This document shows positions 22,793-32,900 of a DNA stretch of 64,000 bases, piece after piece (the first letter of the stretch is position 1; the number at the start of each line of letters is the position of its first letter). The notes under the pieces are model-generated. The model ran no database searches. It had not been told where the DNA came from and was given only the letters and a program-made list of their open reading frames with translations. This DNA comes from Kofleriaceae bacterium (lineage in GTDB: Bacteria; Myxococcota_A; Polyangia; Haliangiales; Haliangiaceae), in NCBI GenBank assembly GCA_025357755.1, contig JANXOP010000054.1, forward strand, positions 1 through 64,000, given 5' to 3'. The position numbers and the translations under genes were made by a program.

Positions 22793-23262
22793 AGTTCCTC
22801 CTCTGCATGCTCGCGTGCGCATGCGGAGATCATCGGGCAGCCGCGATCGACGGCGCCGCGCCGAGCGACGCGGCGAGAGCGTGTGCCGGGGTGTTCACCG
22901 GCAACTTCTCCGAGACCGCGTCCACGGTCGCGGCCTGCGCCACGCTCGATGGCGGCAGCTTCACGCTGACCCTGCCGGCCCCGAGCCTGACCGCCGGGCT
23001 CGTCGTGGCGATTCCGGTCACGGGCGACACGGCGACCTCGCAGACCGCGACCGGCTGGCGCGTGAAGGCGACGCGAATGGTCGATCACGATCTGTGCGTG
23101 CTCGATGCCGGCGATGCGGTCGTGCCGCACGGCAGCTTCGCGCTCGCGCTCACCAGCACGAACCCGCCACACGGCACGCTCGCGCTCGATCAGCCCGTGC
23201 GCGCCGCGGCGCTCGCAGCTTGTGGCGATCCGTTGACCGAGCACGTCGAGATCACGTTCTGA
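22789..23262 (+). CDS. Small lipoprotein of unknown function
   Basis: This is a 157-residue product. The GTG start overlaps the previous stop codon (GTGA) and its own stop overlaps the next start (TGATG), so it is translationally coupled on both sides. A very short signal peptide ends in lipobox MLACAC. The mature part holds four to five further cysteines (ACAGVFTGNF, VAACATLDGG, DHDLCVLDAG, AACGDPLTEHVEITF) in a beta-rich sequence. I recognise no family. Its place between the di-haem protein and a large lipoprotein suggests it is a partner or substrate, by inference only. Confidence 0.75.
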   Translation: MKFLLCMLACACGDHRAAAIDGAAPSDAARACAGVFTGNFSETASTVAACATLDGGSFTLTLPAPSLTAGLVVAIPVTGDTATSQTATGWRVKATRMVDHDLCVLDAGDAVVPHGSFALALTSTNPPHGTLALDQPVRAAALAACGDPLTEHVEITF

Positions 23263-25592
23263 TGCGCGCGTGCGGCTTGCTCGTACTCGCCGCGTGCACG
23301 GGTCCGCGGCTGCCTTCGTTTGGTGCGAGCGATGTGGGCACGGCGCCAGACGCGGCGACGGGATCGAATGCGGCCGACGAGGTCGCGGTGACCGCGGTCG
23401 TGAACAGCACGCGGTTCGTGGTGCGCGAGCACATGCTCGCCGCCGGCGAGATGCAGATCAGTGGCGAGCCGTTCGCCGAGGCGATGGGGCGCGACCTCGG
23501 CGGCTACAGCCGCGACCTCTTGCCGACCGATCTCTATACGGATCCCTCGCTCGGCTTCGCGTGGATCGATCTCGCGGGGTTCTCGACCGCGGTCGAATCG
23601 TACGAGTACTCGAAGCAGCCGATGAACTTCCTCGGCTTCGAATCGGGCGCCGGCACGTCGCTATCGCACAGCGCGCGCGGCGCGAACCTCGCAGTCTCGG
23701 TCCAGCACTTCGCGGCCGGCTCGAGCGCGCTCGGCAAGTGGGTGTTCCCCGCCGGTACGTATCCGCTCCACAATCCGGTCGGCAACACGAACCCCACCGG
23801 GACGGGAAAACCCGAGAACAACCCGCTCGGCTGGCCCGGCATCTGGCCGACCGTGCATCTGTTCCAGAGCTTCGATCCGAAGATCGCGCCGACGGCCGCC
23901 GTCGCGCAGCTGTGCTCGATCAGCTCGGACGACAGCCCTGCCGGCCTCGGCACGCGCGAGCTGTGTGGCGACTACGAGTGCGATGCGAGCGCGCTGCATC
24001 TCGTGGATCGCAGCGCGCAGGTCGATGCGACGATCGCTCCCGGGTCCGATGGCTTTGCGACGTGGAAGTACGGCCTCTGGGTCCTCAACTACCTCCAGGT
24101 CATGCACGACGATCAGGAGACCGCGATCGACACCGTGCCCGAGGCCGAGCTCGGGCTGGTCGGGACGCCGAGCTACGCGATCCGTCTCGGCTCGAGCGAC
24201 ATCGAGGGGTTTCAGGCGGCGATGTTCATCCTCGAGGTCGATGCCCGCGCCGATGATTGGCTCGCGCGGCTGACGACCAGCGACGGCATTACGCTCTCGG
24301 GCTTCGCGACGACCGCGGACGCGCTCGCGTATGACTACGCACGCCCGCTGCGCTGGTTCCCGGGCCAGATCGCGGTCACCGAGACCGCCGGCAGCGACGG
24401 CTTTCCCGTCCCCGCCTACGCGATCGGCTCGGCCGACAGCGAGCTACTCGACCTCGCCGGGCTCGCGCTCGGCTACAGCGAGTTCTTCGCGCTCACCGAT
24501 CGCGGCAACACCGATGTCGGTGGCAGCCAACCCGCGCGCGTGTACTTCGATGGCGATCCGTTCGCGAGCGATGATCAGCTCCCCGATGGCGAGGACACGC
24601 TGCACGATCGCGCACTCGCGATGATCCGCGTCGCGGTGATCGATATGGATCGCATGCACTCGGCTGGGGGCGTGCTCGTCGATCACGCGACCGCCGCGGG
24701 CCCCGGCGATGTGGCCTCGACGATCACGACCGCGTACACGCTGCTCGCGCTGCGCACGGTCAACCGCGCGCTCGGATCCCAGCTCGAGCTGTACTCGAAC
24801 AACACGCCGGATTCGGCCACCGCGGGTGCGCTCGACGCGATCGCGCTGAACTATCCGAGCAATCCCTCACTCGCGTTCAGTGCGCGCGTGCGCGCGCTGA
24901 TCCACGCCGAAGGCGACCTGCTCTACGACCACCTCACCGATGACACCGGTCGCGCCTACGCCGGCTGGAATACCTCGACGCAGGCCTTGATCGATCCGTC
25001 CGACACGCTCGATAGCCACACCGCCGCGATCCGTGGCCTGTTCGCGGCGTTCCTCGCGACCGGCGACACCAAGTATCGCACCCGTGCACGCGCGGTCTAC
25101 GCGCGGATGGAGGCCACGTTCTACGACGCCGATGCGCGGGTCTATCGTCAGGATCCGGCCGCCGATGTGATGGCCTACACCGTGATCTACACGCCACTCC
25201 GGTTCGCACTGTTGCAGAGCACGCTGCGGGACATGTACGAGCTCGTCGCGAACCAGCCCGGTGGCGAAGCGCTCGTGCCAATCCTCGAGGAACGCGTAGG
25301 CCGGCTCGACAAGCTCGTCTTGAATGGCTGGGACGATCGCGATCGCAACCAGCACGTCGATACGGTCGAGTGCGTGCGCTACGACCCGAACAGCTCGAAC
25401 GGCCACGGCGGGCTACAGATGGCCGAGCGGGCCTTGACCGGTGAGATCGGGCGCCAGACCGATGAAGGCGCACTCGGTCCCGAGAGCGCCGATCGCAACG
25501 CGAACTGCGTGCCCGAGGTCGACAACGCCGGTCTACCCGCGGCGCTCGCCGATGCGATCACGTTCACCGTGACTCGCACGCGCCGAAACTAG
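23262..25592 (+). CDS. Large predicted lipoprotein, possibly alpha/alpha-toroid fold
   Basis: This is a 776-residue product from ATG 23262, which overlaps the previous stop (TGATG); the ORF track starts earlier in another gene. The signal ends in lipobox VLAAC. The sequence is Ala/Asp-rich. The latter half (SHTAAIRGLFAAFLATGDTK, RTRARAVYARMEATFYDAD) has the helical-hairpin look of alpha/alpha-barrel glycosidase-like proteins, but I see no firm active-site motif. A DRDRNQHVDTVEC loop near the C-terminus could bind calcium. It is the last gene of the porin/di-haem operon and is convergent with radA. Confidence 0.7.
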   Translation: MRACGLLVLAACTGPRLPSFGASDVGTAPDAATGSNAADEVAVTAVVNSTRFVVREHMLAAGEMQISGEPFAEAMGRDLGGYSRDLLPTDLYTDPSLGFAWIDLAGFSTAVESYEYSKQPMNFLGFESGAGTSLSHSARGANLAVSVQHFAAGSSALGKWVFPAGTYPLHNPVGNTNPTGTGKPENNPLGWPGIWPTVHLFQSFDPKIAPTAAVAQLCSISSDDSPAGLGTRELCGDYECDASALHLVDRSAQVDATIAPGSDGFATWKYGLWVLNYLQVMHDDQETAIDTVPEAELGLVGTPSYAIRLGSSDIEGFQAAMFILEVDARADDWLARLTTSDGITLSGFATTADALAYDYARPLRWFPGQIAVTETAGSDGFPVPAYAIGSADSELLDLAGLALGYSEFFALTDRGNTDVGGSQPARVYFDGDPFASDDQLPDGEDTLHDRALAMIRVAVIDMDRMHSAGGVLVDHATAAGPGDVASTITTAYTLLALRTVNRALGSQLELYSNNTPDSATAGALDAIALNYPSNPSLAFSARVRALIHAEGDLLYDHLTDDTGRAYAGWNTSTQALIDPSDTLDSHTAAIRGLFAAFLATGDTKYRTRARAVYARMEATFYDADARVYRQDPAADVMAYTVIYTPLRFALLQSTLRDMYELVANQPGGEALVPILEERVGRLDKLVLNGWDDRDRNQHVDTVECVRYDPNSSNGHGGLQMAERALTGEIGRQTDEGALGPESADRNANCVPEVDNAGLPAALADAITFTVTRTRRN

Positions 25593-25725
25593 CCCGTGCT
25601 GCGGTCGATCGATGGTCTGGGTGATGCCACGCCGCACGCCACGTGCGATCGAAACACCTCGACGCCCCCCGTGGGACATCGAGCGCCTGATTGGTCGGCA
25701 AAGCGTGGATCGCGAGCGCGATCTG

Positions 25726-27096
25726 CTAGAGGTAGCCGATCGCGGTCTGCAGGCGATCGACGGCGATCAGCTCGAGCCCCGAACGATCGCTGATGCGCTT
25801 CGCGTTCTGTGCCGGCAAGATCGCGCGCTCGAAGCCGAGCCGCGCGGCCTCGGCGAGGCGCTGCTCGCACAGCGTGACCGCGCGGATCTCGCCGGCGAGC
25901 CCGACCTCGCCGAACATCACGGTGCGCGCATCGATCGCGCGCCCGCGGGCCGACGACGCGATCGCACACGCGATACCGAGATCGATTGCCGGTTCGGCGA
26001 GTCGGATGCCACCGGCGACGTTCACGAACACGTCCCGATCGAGTACGTCGCAGGCGGCGCGTTGCGCGAGTACGGCGAGGAGCAGGGCGACGCGATTGCT
26101 ATCGACGCCGGCCGCGGTGCGACGGCCGAACGTGGCGACGGCGGGCGCGACGAGCGCCTGGATCTCGACGAGGAGCGGCCGCGCGCCATCGGCAGACGCG
26201 ACGACGACCGATCCCGGTGCGCCGATCGCACGCTCGGCGAGCAGGTGTGCCGACGGGTTCGTGACCTCGGCCATCCCAGCGCCGACCATCTCGAACACGC
26301 CGATCTCCTGGGTCGACCCGAACCGGTTCTTGTGTGCGCGCAGGATCCGGTATGGCCCGCCATCGCCTTCGAGCTGGAGCACCGCATCGACGAGGTGCTC
26401 GAGGGTCTTGGGCCCCGCGAGTCCACCATCTTTGGTGACATGGCCGACGATCACGACCGGCGTGCCGGTGGTCTTCGCGAACTGGACGAGCCGGCTCGCG
26501 CACTCGCGGACCTGCGCGAGCGAGCCCGGGATCGAATCGAGGGCGGGGGTGTACACGGTCTGGATCGAATCGACCGCGAGCACGGCCGGGCGCGCCGCGA
26601 TCGCGTGCGCGAGGATCTTCTCGACATCGGTCTCGGCGACGATCGAGATCGCATCGCGCGCGGCGCCGACGCGACGCGCGCGCATCGCGGTCTGCGCGAC
26701 GGATTCCTCGCCGGTCGCGTAGAGCACGGTGCCCGAGGCGCACAACCCGGCGAGCGCCTGGATGAGCAGCGTCGATTTGCCGACGCCCGGATCACCACCG
26801 AGCAGCACCGCGGAGCCGGCGACGAGACCTCCGCCGAGCACGCGATCGAGCTCGCCGATGCCCGCGACCAGGCGCGTGCCATGGATCTCGACGACGCTCG
26901 TGATCGATTGCGGTCCTTCGCCGACGGCGACGCCGCTCGAGCTCGGCCGCGGCATCGCGACCTCGGCGAACTGCTCGACGAGCGAATTCCACTCCTGGCA
27001 GGCCGGACAGCGACCGAGCCACTTGGTCTCTTCGTGGCCGCACTGCTGGCAGACGTGGACGCTCTTCGGCGCCTTCATCGCCCTGATCTTGGCCAT
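25726..27096 (-). CDS. radA: DNA repair protein RadA (Sms)
   Basis: This 456-residue RadA has the N-terminal zinc finger C-x2-C...C-x2-C at residues 16-33, Walker A GGDPGVGKST, the KNRFG motif in AHKNRFGSTQEIG and a Lon-like C-terminal domain. RadA helps branch migration and processing of recombination intermediates together with RecA, whose gene is also in this window. It ends a leftward run with three short-spaced upstream genes (29-nt gap to the nearest). All motifs are present, so it is probably functional. Confidence 0.97.
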   Translation of the reverse strand: MAKIRAMKAPKSVHVCQQCGHEETKWLGRCPACQEWNSLVEQFAEVAMPRPSSSGVAVGEGPQSITSVVEIHGTRLVAGIGELDRVLGGGLVAGSAVLLGGDPGVGKSTLLIQALAGLCASGTVLYATGEESVAQTAMRARRVGAARDAISIVAETDVEKILAHAIAARPAVLAVDSIQTVYTPALDSIPGSLAQVRECASRLVQFAKTTGTPVVIVGHVTKDGGLAGPKTLEHLVDAVLQLEGDGGPYRILRAHKNRFGSTQEIGVFEMVGAGMAEVTNPSAHLLAERAIGAPGSVVVASADGARPLLVEIQALVAPAVATFGRRTAAGVDSNRVALLLAVLAQRAACDVLDRDVFVNVAGGIRLAEPAIDLGIACAIASSARGRAIDARTVMFGEVGLAGEIRAVTLCEQRLAEAARLGFERAILPAQNAKRISDRSGLELIAVDRLQTAIGYL

Positions 27097-27125
27097 GGCG
27101 GGTTCATACCAGCCTGATCTGACGT

Positions 27126-27875
27126 TCAGCTAAGGCGCTTACGCAGCGAGTCTTGCTTCTGCTGCAGCTTCTCGGCGAGGTCGGTCTTGCCGAGCTCCTG
27201 CGCGCGGACCGCGCCGATACCCAGCCACTTGAGCGCGCGGCTGACGCTGCCCGCGGCGAGGAACGCGCGGCTCGCCGAGAGCGCGACCGCGACATCGCCA
27301 TGATCCTCTTCGTGGCGGCGTTCGAACATCGCCTCGGCGCGATCGAGCAGGCCCGCGCTCACGTACATGTCCGCGAGGCCATCGCGCATCGCACCGATCC
27401 GGGGCGCGCCGTGCGGCATCGTGGCGAGCGACGCGGTGTACGCATCGGTGAACTCCTCGTAGATCTTGATCGTGGTCTCGGGAGCGCCCGGCGACAGCGA
27501 GACCAGGAGCTCGAGGAACGGCGCGTAGAACACGTAGTTGTCGATCGGACAGCGAAGGACGCCGATCACCTCCTCGCGCCCGAGTGCCTCGCCCTCGTGC
27601 GCCGCGGCCGCGATCGTCGCGGCCTCGATCGCATTGCCCGAGCCACCGAAGCGCTCGCGCGCCGCGACCAGCCCATGCTCGCGGACGACCTCCGAGACGC
27701 GCTCGGCTCGTGCGACATGCTCCGTGATCCCGGGCCAATCGAGCAGCTGGGGCTCGGTCGGTGCGGCCGGCGCCACGAACGCCGGGGTGAAGTGGCTCTC
27801 GTACGTCGCCCCGTTCGCAGTGAGTGCCGCGCGAGCCGCGGCGATCTCCTCGGGGGAGAGCCAGCTGATCCTCAT
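27126..27875 (-). CDS. Hypothetical helical protein, TPR-like at the C-terminus
   Basis: This is a 249-residue soluble protein without signal peptide. The C-terminal half (YVSAGLLDRAEAMFERRHEED, then ASRAFLAAGSVSRALKWLG) looks like helical repeats. I recognise no family in the N-terminal half. It lies 23 nt downstream of an exported TPR gene and 29 nt upstream of radA on the same strand, so co-transcription is likely, but the sequence does not show its job. Confidence 0.7.
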   Translation of the reverse strand: MRISWLSPEEIAAARAALTANGATYESHFTPAFVAPAAPTEPQLLDWPGITEHVARAERVSEVVREHGLVAARERFGGSGNAIEAATIAAAAHEGEALGREEVIGVLRCPIDNYVFYAPFLELLVSLSPGAPETTIKIYEEFTDAYTASLATMPHGAPRIGAMRDGLADMYVSAGLLDRAEAMFERRHEEDHGDVAVALSASRAFLAAGSVSRALKWLGIGAVRAQELGKTDLAEKLQQKQDSLRKRLS

Positions 27876-27898
27876 GGAGGTCAGCGTACCACGCAGCG

Positions 27899-28804
27899 CT
27901 ACTTCTTCTTCGGCGGAGTCTTCGCGGGCGGCTTCTTGCTATCGGCGCCACCACAGTTCGCAGTGCCCATCGCCGCGCACTCGTCGGTAACCCGCTTCAC
28001 GCCATCGGCCGCCGACGAGTCGCCCTTCTTGAGCTTCAAGTAGTGCGAGAACGCATCGGCCGATTTCGCGTTGTCGTGGTTCTCCTTGTACATGTAGCCG
28101 AGATCGAACCAGCCGTCGGCGTTCGCGGGATCGAGCTCGGTCGCACGCTCGTACTGGGGAATCGCCTTGTCGATGTCCTGCTTGCGGCGATACGCGACCG
28201 CGAGATCGAAGTGGTACTGCGCGTCGTTGTCGTTGAGAGCGACCGCGGCCGAGAGCGCCTTGATCGCATCGTCATCGCGCTTCGCGAACCGATACGCGAC
28301 GCCGAGGTTGTGCTGCCAGTCGGCGTTGTCGGGCTTGAGCTTGACCGCCATCTCGAGGTTGAGGATCGCGTTCGGGTAATCGTTCTTCTTGCGCTGGACC
28401 GTGCCGAGCCACGCACGAATCTCCGCGTCTTTCGGGTTCAGCTTGCACGCGGTCTGCAAGGCGGTGAGCGCCTGGTCCCACTTCTCGGCCTTCGCGTAGG
28501 CGGTTCCGAGGTTCGTCCACAGCACGGGGTCCTTCGTGATGAGCGCGGTCGCGTGCTCGTAGGCATCGATCGTCTTCGGCAGATCCTTCTTCTGCCGGTA
28601 CATCGCGCCGAGCGATGCCCACGCCATGCCGTGCTTCGGGTTGGTGGCGACGGCTTCTTCCATCGACTTGATGGCCTGGTCGGGCTTGTTCTCGGCCTTG
28701 TAGGCGAGGCCCTCCTTGTAGGAGGCATCGGCATCCTTGTCGGCGAAGGCAGGAGCCGAGACCGCCAGCCCGAGGGCCAGCACCAATCGAGTAAGCGCGC
28801 GCAT
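27899..28804 (-). CDS. Exported TPR-repeat protein
   Basis: This 301-residue protein starts with a signal peptide (LTRLVLALGLAVSAPAFA). About six to seven consecutive TPR units follow (for example AWASLGAMYRQKKDLPKTID, NADGWFDLGYMYKENHDNAK), with a Lys/Pro-rich tail (KKPPAKTPPKKK). It is expected in the periplasm as a scaffold. It is the second gene of the leftward run ending in radA. Confidence 0.85.
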   Translation of the reverse strand: MRALTRLVLALGLAVSAPAFADKDADASYKEGLAYKAENKPDQAIKSMEEAVATNPKHGMAWASLGAMYRQKKDLPKTIDAYEHATALITKDPVLWTNLGTAYAKAEKWDQALTALQTACKLNPKDAEIRAWLGTVQRKKNDYPNAILNLEMAVKLKPDNADWQHNLGVAYRFAKRDDDAIKALSAAVALNDNDAQYHFDLAVAYRRKQDIDKAIPQYERATELDPANADGWFDLGYMYKENHDNAKSADAFSHYLKLKKGDSSAADGVKRVTDECAAMGTANCGGADSKKPPAKTPPKKK

Positions 28805-28827
28805 GGCGCTGATCGTATCAGCGTTGG

Positions 28828-29844
28828 CTACGCTTCGCCCACTTGTGCCTCTAGCGCCTCCCCTTCCGCCACATCCCGCGAAAGATCCTGGAGTTGCGAC
28901 CCCAGCTCCAGCGCGCGCTGGCTGGAGCTCACACCGACGGCGAGCTGGAACTTCTCGAGCGCGGCGAGGTGGTTGTGAAGCCGCGCGACCAGGCGCTCGC
29001 GGTGCTGACGGATGCGGTCGCGATACGTCCGCTGATCCGAGAGCGCGGCGCGTGCCGAGGTGTACTGGGTCTTCACCTCGGTGTCGGTGGCCTCCGCGAT
29101 CCGGCGATCGAGGTCTTCCATCCGGCGACCGAGATCCTCATCGCCGCTGTTCGGCGTGCCGTTGAGTTGGCTCTCCGCGCTGGTCGCTGCGACCTCGAGC
29201 GTCTTGACGACCGCCTCGCGCACGAGGCTCGCACTCGGATCGGTCTCCGCGAGCTTCGTCTTGATCTCGTTCCAGATCGCGACGGTGCGCGTGCACAGGC
29301 CGCGGACCTCGCTATCGAGCGTGGCCGGCAACAGCGCGATCGCGCGCTTCACCGGATCGATCTCGAACGAGAGGTGACGCGGCAACATCGCGATCACGCC
29401 GACGATGCCCATCGCTGCGCTCGACGCCGCGGCCGTGACCCACGGCGCCCACGTCGCGGTCGCGCGCGCGTGATCGAAGCGCAGCGCGGTCCACATCGCG
29501 AGCAACGTCACCGTCGCACCGAGCAGCGTGATCGCGAGGCCTCGTAGCCCGCGGCCGCCGATCGTACCGAGGGCGAGGATCCCCGCGCACAGCGCGAGTG
29601 CGGGCGAGCTGGTCGCCATGAAGAGGAGCGGCACGCTCGCGAGTGCAGCCGCGCCGAGGCGCACGATCGGCTTGCCGTAGCCGAGCGACGCACCGATCGC
29701 GATCCCGAACAGCCCACCAAGTACCGGTACCACCGGCGAGCTCGGCATCACACCGTGGAGCGCGATGCCGAGCGCCGCAGAGCTCGCGGTCATGCCGAGA
29801 GCAGCTCGATGAAACGAGGCGTGATCGCTAAACCGAATATCCAT
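28828..29844 (-). CDS. Membrane protein with C-terminal coiled coil
   Basis: This is a 338-residue protein. The first half holds about five to six hydrophobic helices (for example VVPVLGGLFGIAIGASLGY, LCAGILALGTIGGRGL). The second half is charged and coiled-coil-like (RRMEDLDRRIAEATDTEV, DRIRQHRERLVARLHNHLAA). I do not recognise the family. It is the first gene of the run 28828-27126-radA and lies downstream of a strong terminator hairpin, so the run probably has its own promoter. Confidence 0.75.
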   Translation of the reverse strand: MDIRFSDHASFHRAALGMTASSAALGIALHGVMPSSPVVPVLGGLFGIAIGASLGYGKPIVRLGAAALASVPLLFMATSSPALALCAGILALGTIGGRGLRGLAITLLGATVTLLAMWTALRFDHARATATWAPWVTAAASSAAMGIVGVIAMLPRHLSFEIDPVKRAIALLPATLDSEVRGLCTRTVAIWNEIKTKLAETDPSASLVREAVVKTLEVAATSAESQLNGTPNSGDEDLGRRMEDLDRRIAEATDTEVKTQYTSARAALSDQRTYRDRIRQHRERLVARLHNHLAALEKFQLAVGVSSSQRALELGSQLQDLSRDVAEGEALEAQVGEA

Positions 29845-29896
29845 GAGCGGTTAAACGGCCGAGTAGGCGATTTCGGTCTGACCGCCGAAATACAAC

Positions 29897-29923
29897 AAGG
29901 CCCCGTGATCACGGGGCCTTTTT
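29897..29923 (-). terminator. Strong palindromic terminator hairpin after the TonB receptor gene
   Basis: A 24-nt perfect palindrome (half-site AAGGCCCCGTGA, 29897-29920) is flanked by T-rich sequence on both strands. It lies 22 nt past the stop of the TonB receptor gene and before the next leftward operon. Because it is symmetrical it could act in both directions, although only the receptor gene runs into it closely. Confidence 0.8.
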
Positions 29924-29944
29924 CGATCCAAAGGATCGGTCCGC

Positions 29945-32900
29945 TTAGAACGTCAGGCGGACGCCGAACCGGAAGCTACGCGGCGCCTGGAAGTACGCCG
30001 TCGTGTGCCCGAAGTTCGGGTTGAGTACGGGGGTGTGAGCGCCCTCGGCAGAGGTATCGACGTTGAGCGCCTTCACGTGCTTGAGGTCGTTCAGGTCTCC
30101 GCCGACGATCGGACGGACCGCGTCGTTCGTGTAGTCCTCATCCACGGTGGCCTCCTGCTGAGCATCGGTGATGTTGAATACATCGCCGAAGATCTCGAGG
30201 GTCTTCGTCTTGTCGAGACGACGACCATAGCTCAGGTGGAAGTCGGCCTGGCCAGTGGTCGGCGAGCGTGCAGCCGAACCGCGCGGGAGGATGTAGCTCT
30301 CGCCCGGGCCGTACGCAGCGTCGTTACCGAGCACGTTGTGCGCGATCCCCGACTGCGCACGGAGGCTGGTGCCCACCGTGACAAGCCCTGCCGCCTTGAG
30401 GTCGAAGCGGTAGAAACCGTCGATCTTCACGTTGTGCGGGCGGTCGAGGCCGAGCGCGCCGTAGCGGTTGGCAAGCAGCGCCGGGAGATCAAACTGCGAC
30501 GTGATGTTCGGGTCGAGCTGGCCGGTTTCCGTCGAGAACAGACCCGGGAAGTTACCCTGCTCCTTCGCGTAGGTGTACGACGCGAGGATCAGCGAGTTCT
30601 TCGTCGGGCGCTGCGTCAGGTTCAGGGTGACCGAGTCGTAGTTGCGCGACGGCTTGTCGTACAGCTTCACGCGGTACATGCCCTGGGCGCGCGCAGCGTC
30701 GAGGTTGCCCTGCGCGACCGTGTTCGCGTCGGTCGACATCTGCTCGGTTTTCGCCTTCGCGAGGAGCTTGTTCGCTTCGTCGTCGAAGTTCTCCGATGGG
30801 TTCGTGATGCCGTAGTCACCGTTCGCGAGGAAGATGTCCTCCACGACGACCGGCAGCGTGCGGTGCGTGTAGGTGATCCCGAGCTTGGTATCCGGGAGGA
30901 CCTCGTACTCCGCGCCGATGATGAGCTCCTGCGAGTACTGACCCTGCATACCCGGAGTCACGTACTCGACGCCACTGCCCGCGATCTGGACCTGCGTGAA
31001 GTCTGTACAGTTCCTGAGCAGCTGACCGGGCTGCTGGCCGGCCAGGTGGTTGACGTTGCAGTTCGGATCGTAGCCCGCGGCACCCGGCTGGAGGTGCTTC
31101 GAGTTGAGGTTTGCGATGTTGTCGATCTCACCGCCGAGCGACCGGATGTTGAGATCCATCGGGATGTTCTCGTAGAACCGGCCCCAGTGAGCAAAGATCT
31201 TCGACTTACCTTCCTGGGTCGGATCCCACACGAAGCCGATGCGCGGCGCCCAGTTGTTGAGCGTGAAGCCGGTGCTACCGACCGTCTCGCCCTCGGGAGT
31301 GATCGACCCCTGAATCTGGCTCGGGATGCCCGCGCTCTGGTGCTCGAAGCGGACGCCGGCGTTGAGCGTGAAGTTCGGGACGATCTGCCAGGAGTCCTGC
31401 AGGTAGGCGCCCAGCGAGCCGTCGCTCGCATTGCGCGCGAGGGTCGGACTCTGCGCGCAGAGCGAGCGGCCATTCGAGCAGATCGTCTGACCCTGCGTGA
31501 GCGCGACCGTGCTGGGGTTCGCGATCTCGTCGGGCGTGAGGTTACGCACGATGTTGTAGAAGTTGTTCAAGCGCCACGTGCCCGCCGTCGAGCGGCGGAA
31601 CGAGCCGAAGCCACCCGAGTACGTCTGAGTCGTGTCGTAGGTCGAACCCTCGTAGTCGATGCCGCCCTTGAACACGTGGTAGCCCGCGAGCTTCACGCGC
31701 TGGGTGATCGACAACGACCCCGTGAGACGATCGTTCGTACGGTTCTCGAGGAGGCCGAGGCCGGACTCCTGGTAGAGGTTGACCGGGCAGTTGACGATCT
31801 TCGGATAGGGGTCGCCAGCAACGTTGTCGGCACACTTCGACGCGACCGCCGCACCTTCGACATCCGAGAAGTCGGCGAGCGAGCGCGAGTAGTTGTAGTA
31901 GACTAGGTCCTGGTTGCCGACCGGCGTACCCGAGGTCGTGTTTTGGGTCGCGTGGTGATATCCGACGATCGCGTCGAACTCGGTCTTGCCGCCGTTGAGC
32001 TTCGAGGTCCACTTCGCCGACACGTCCTCCGCACCGCTATCGGTGTGGAGCAGGTTGTCGTTCAGCGCAGACGTCGTGTTCGCCGACGCGGCACCGGTGT
32101 ACGGACGGTCCGCATTCCGCGGGTTACCGAACGCGCTAATCTGGAACTGGTTGTTCTGATCGATCGCGCCGTTGATCTTCGCCGTGAAGTAGTAGGTCTT
32201 CGACGAGCCGTTGGTGACCGAGCGCGAGACTTCTTGATGCTTCGTGAAGCCGGTGACCGGATCGACATCGGGAACGCCGTCTTGGTTCTCGTCGACCTGG
32301 CTCTGGACGATACGAGTGTTCGACGAGTTGGTCACCGAGGGGTCGAACCCTACGTGGAACCACAGCTTGTCCTTGATGATCGGACCGCCGACCTCTGCGC
32401 CGACATCCCAGATGTTGCCGTTGTTGAACTGGTTATTGATCGAGCCACCCGCGGTCTCGACCGTCTTGGCCTGCGAGGTGAACGAGCTCGGGCTGAAGTT
32501 GCCGAACACCGAGCCGTGGAACTCGTTCGAGCCCGACTTGGTGACGACGTTTACGATGCCGCCGGTCGCGCGGCCGTACTCGGCGTTGTAACCGCCGGTG
32601 ATGACCTCGGTCTCGTTGATGAACTCGTTCGGCAAGTTCGACGACAGCTGGCCGTAGGCCGTATCCGTCGTGTTGATGCCTTCGACGACGTACGTATTCT
32701 CGACCGACGTAGCGCCGCCAAACGAGATGCCGTACTGGTCGCCCTGCGAACCGGCCGCGGCGCCCATCGTGGCGCCGAACGTACGGCCCGTCGGCACGTT
32801 GTTCGTATAGTCCGACGTCAGCGTCATGCCGGTCTTCGTCGATCCCTGATCGACGATCGGCGCGGTGCCCTTGATCTCGATGACTTCGCCCTTGGGCTTG

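Noticed and set aside
30005-31906. 633-codon plus-strand ORF opposite the TonB receptor
   Set aside because: Antisense shadow; composition and lack of motifs fit a reverse frame.
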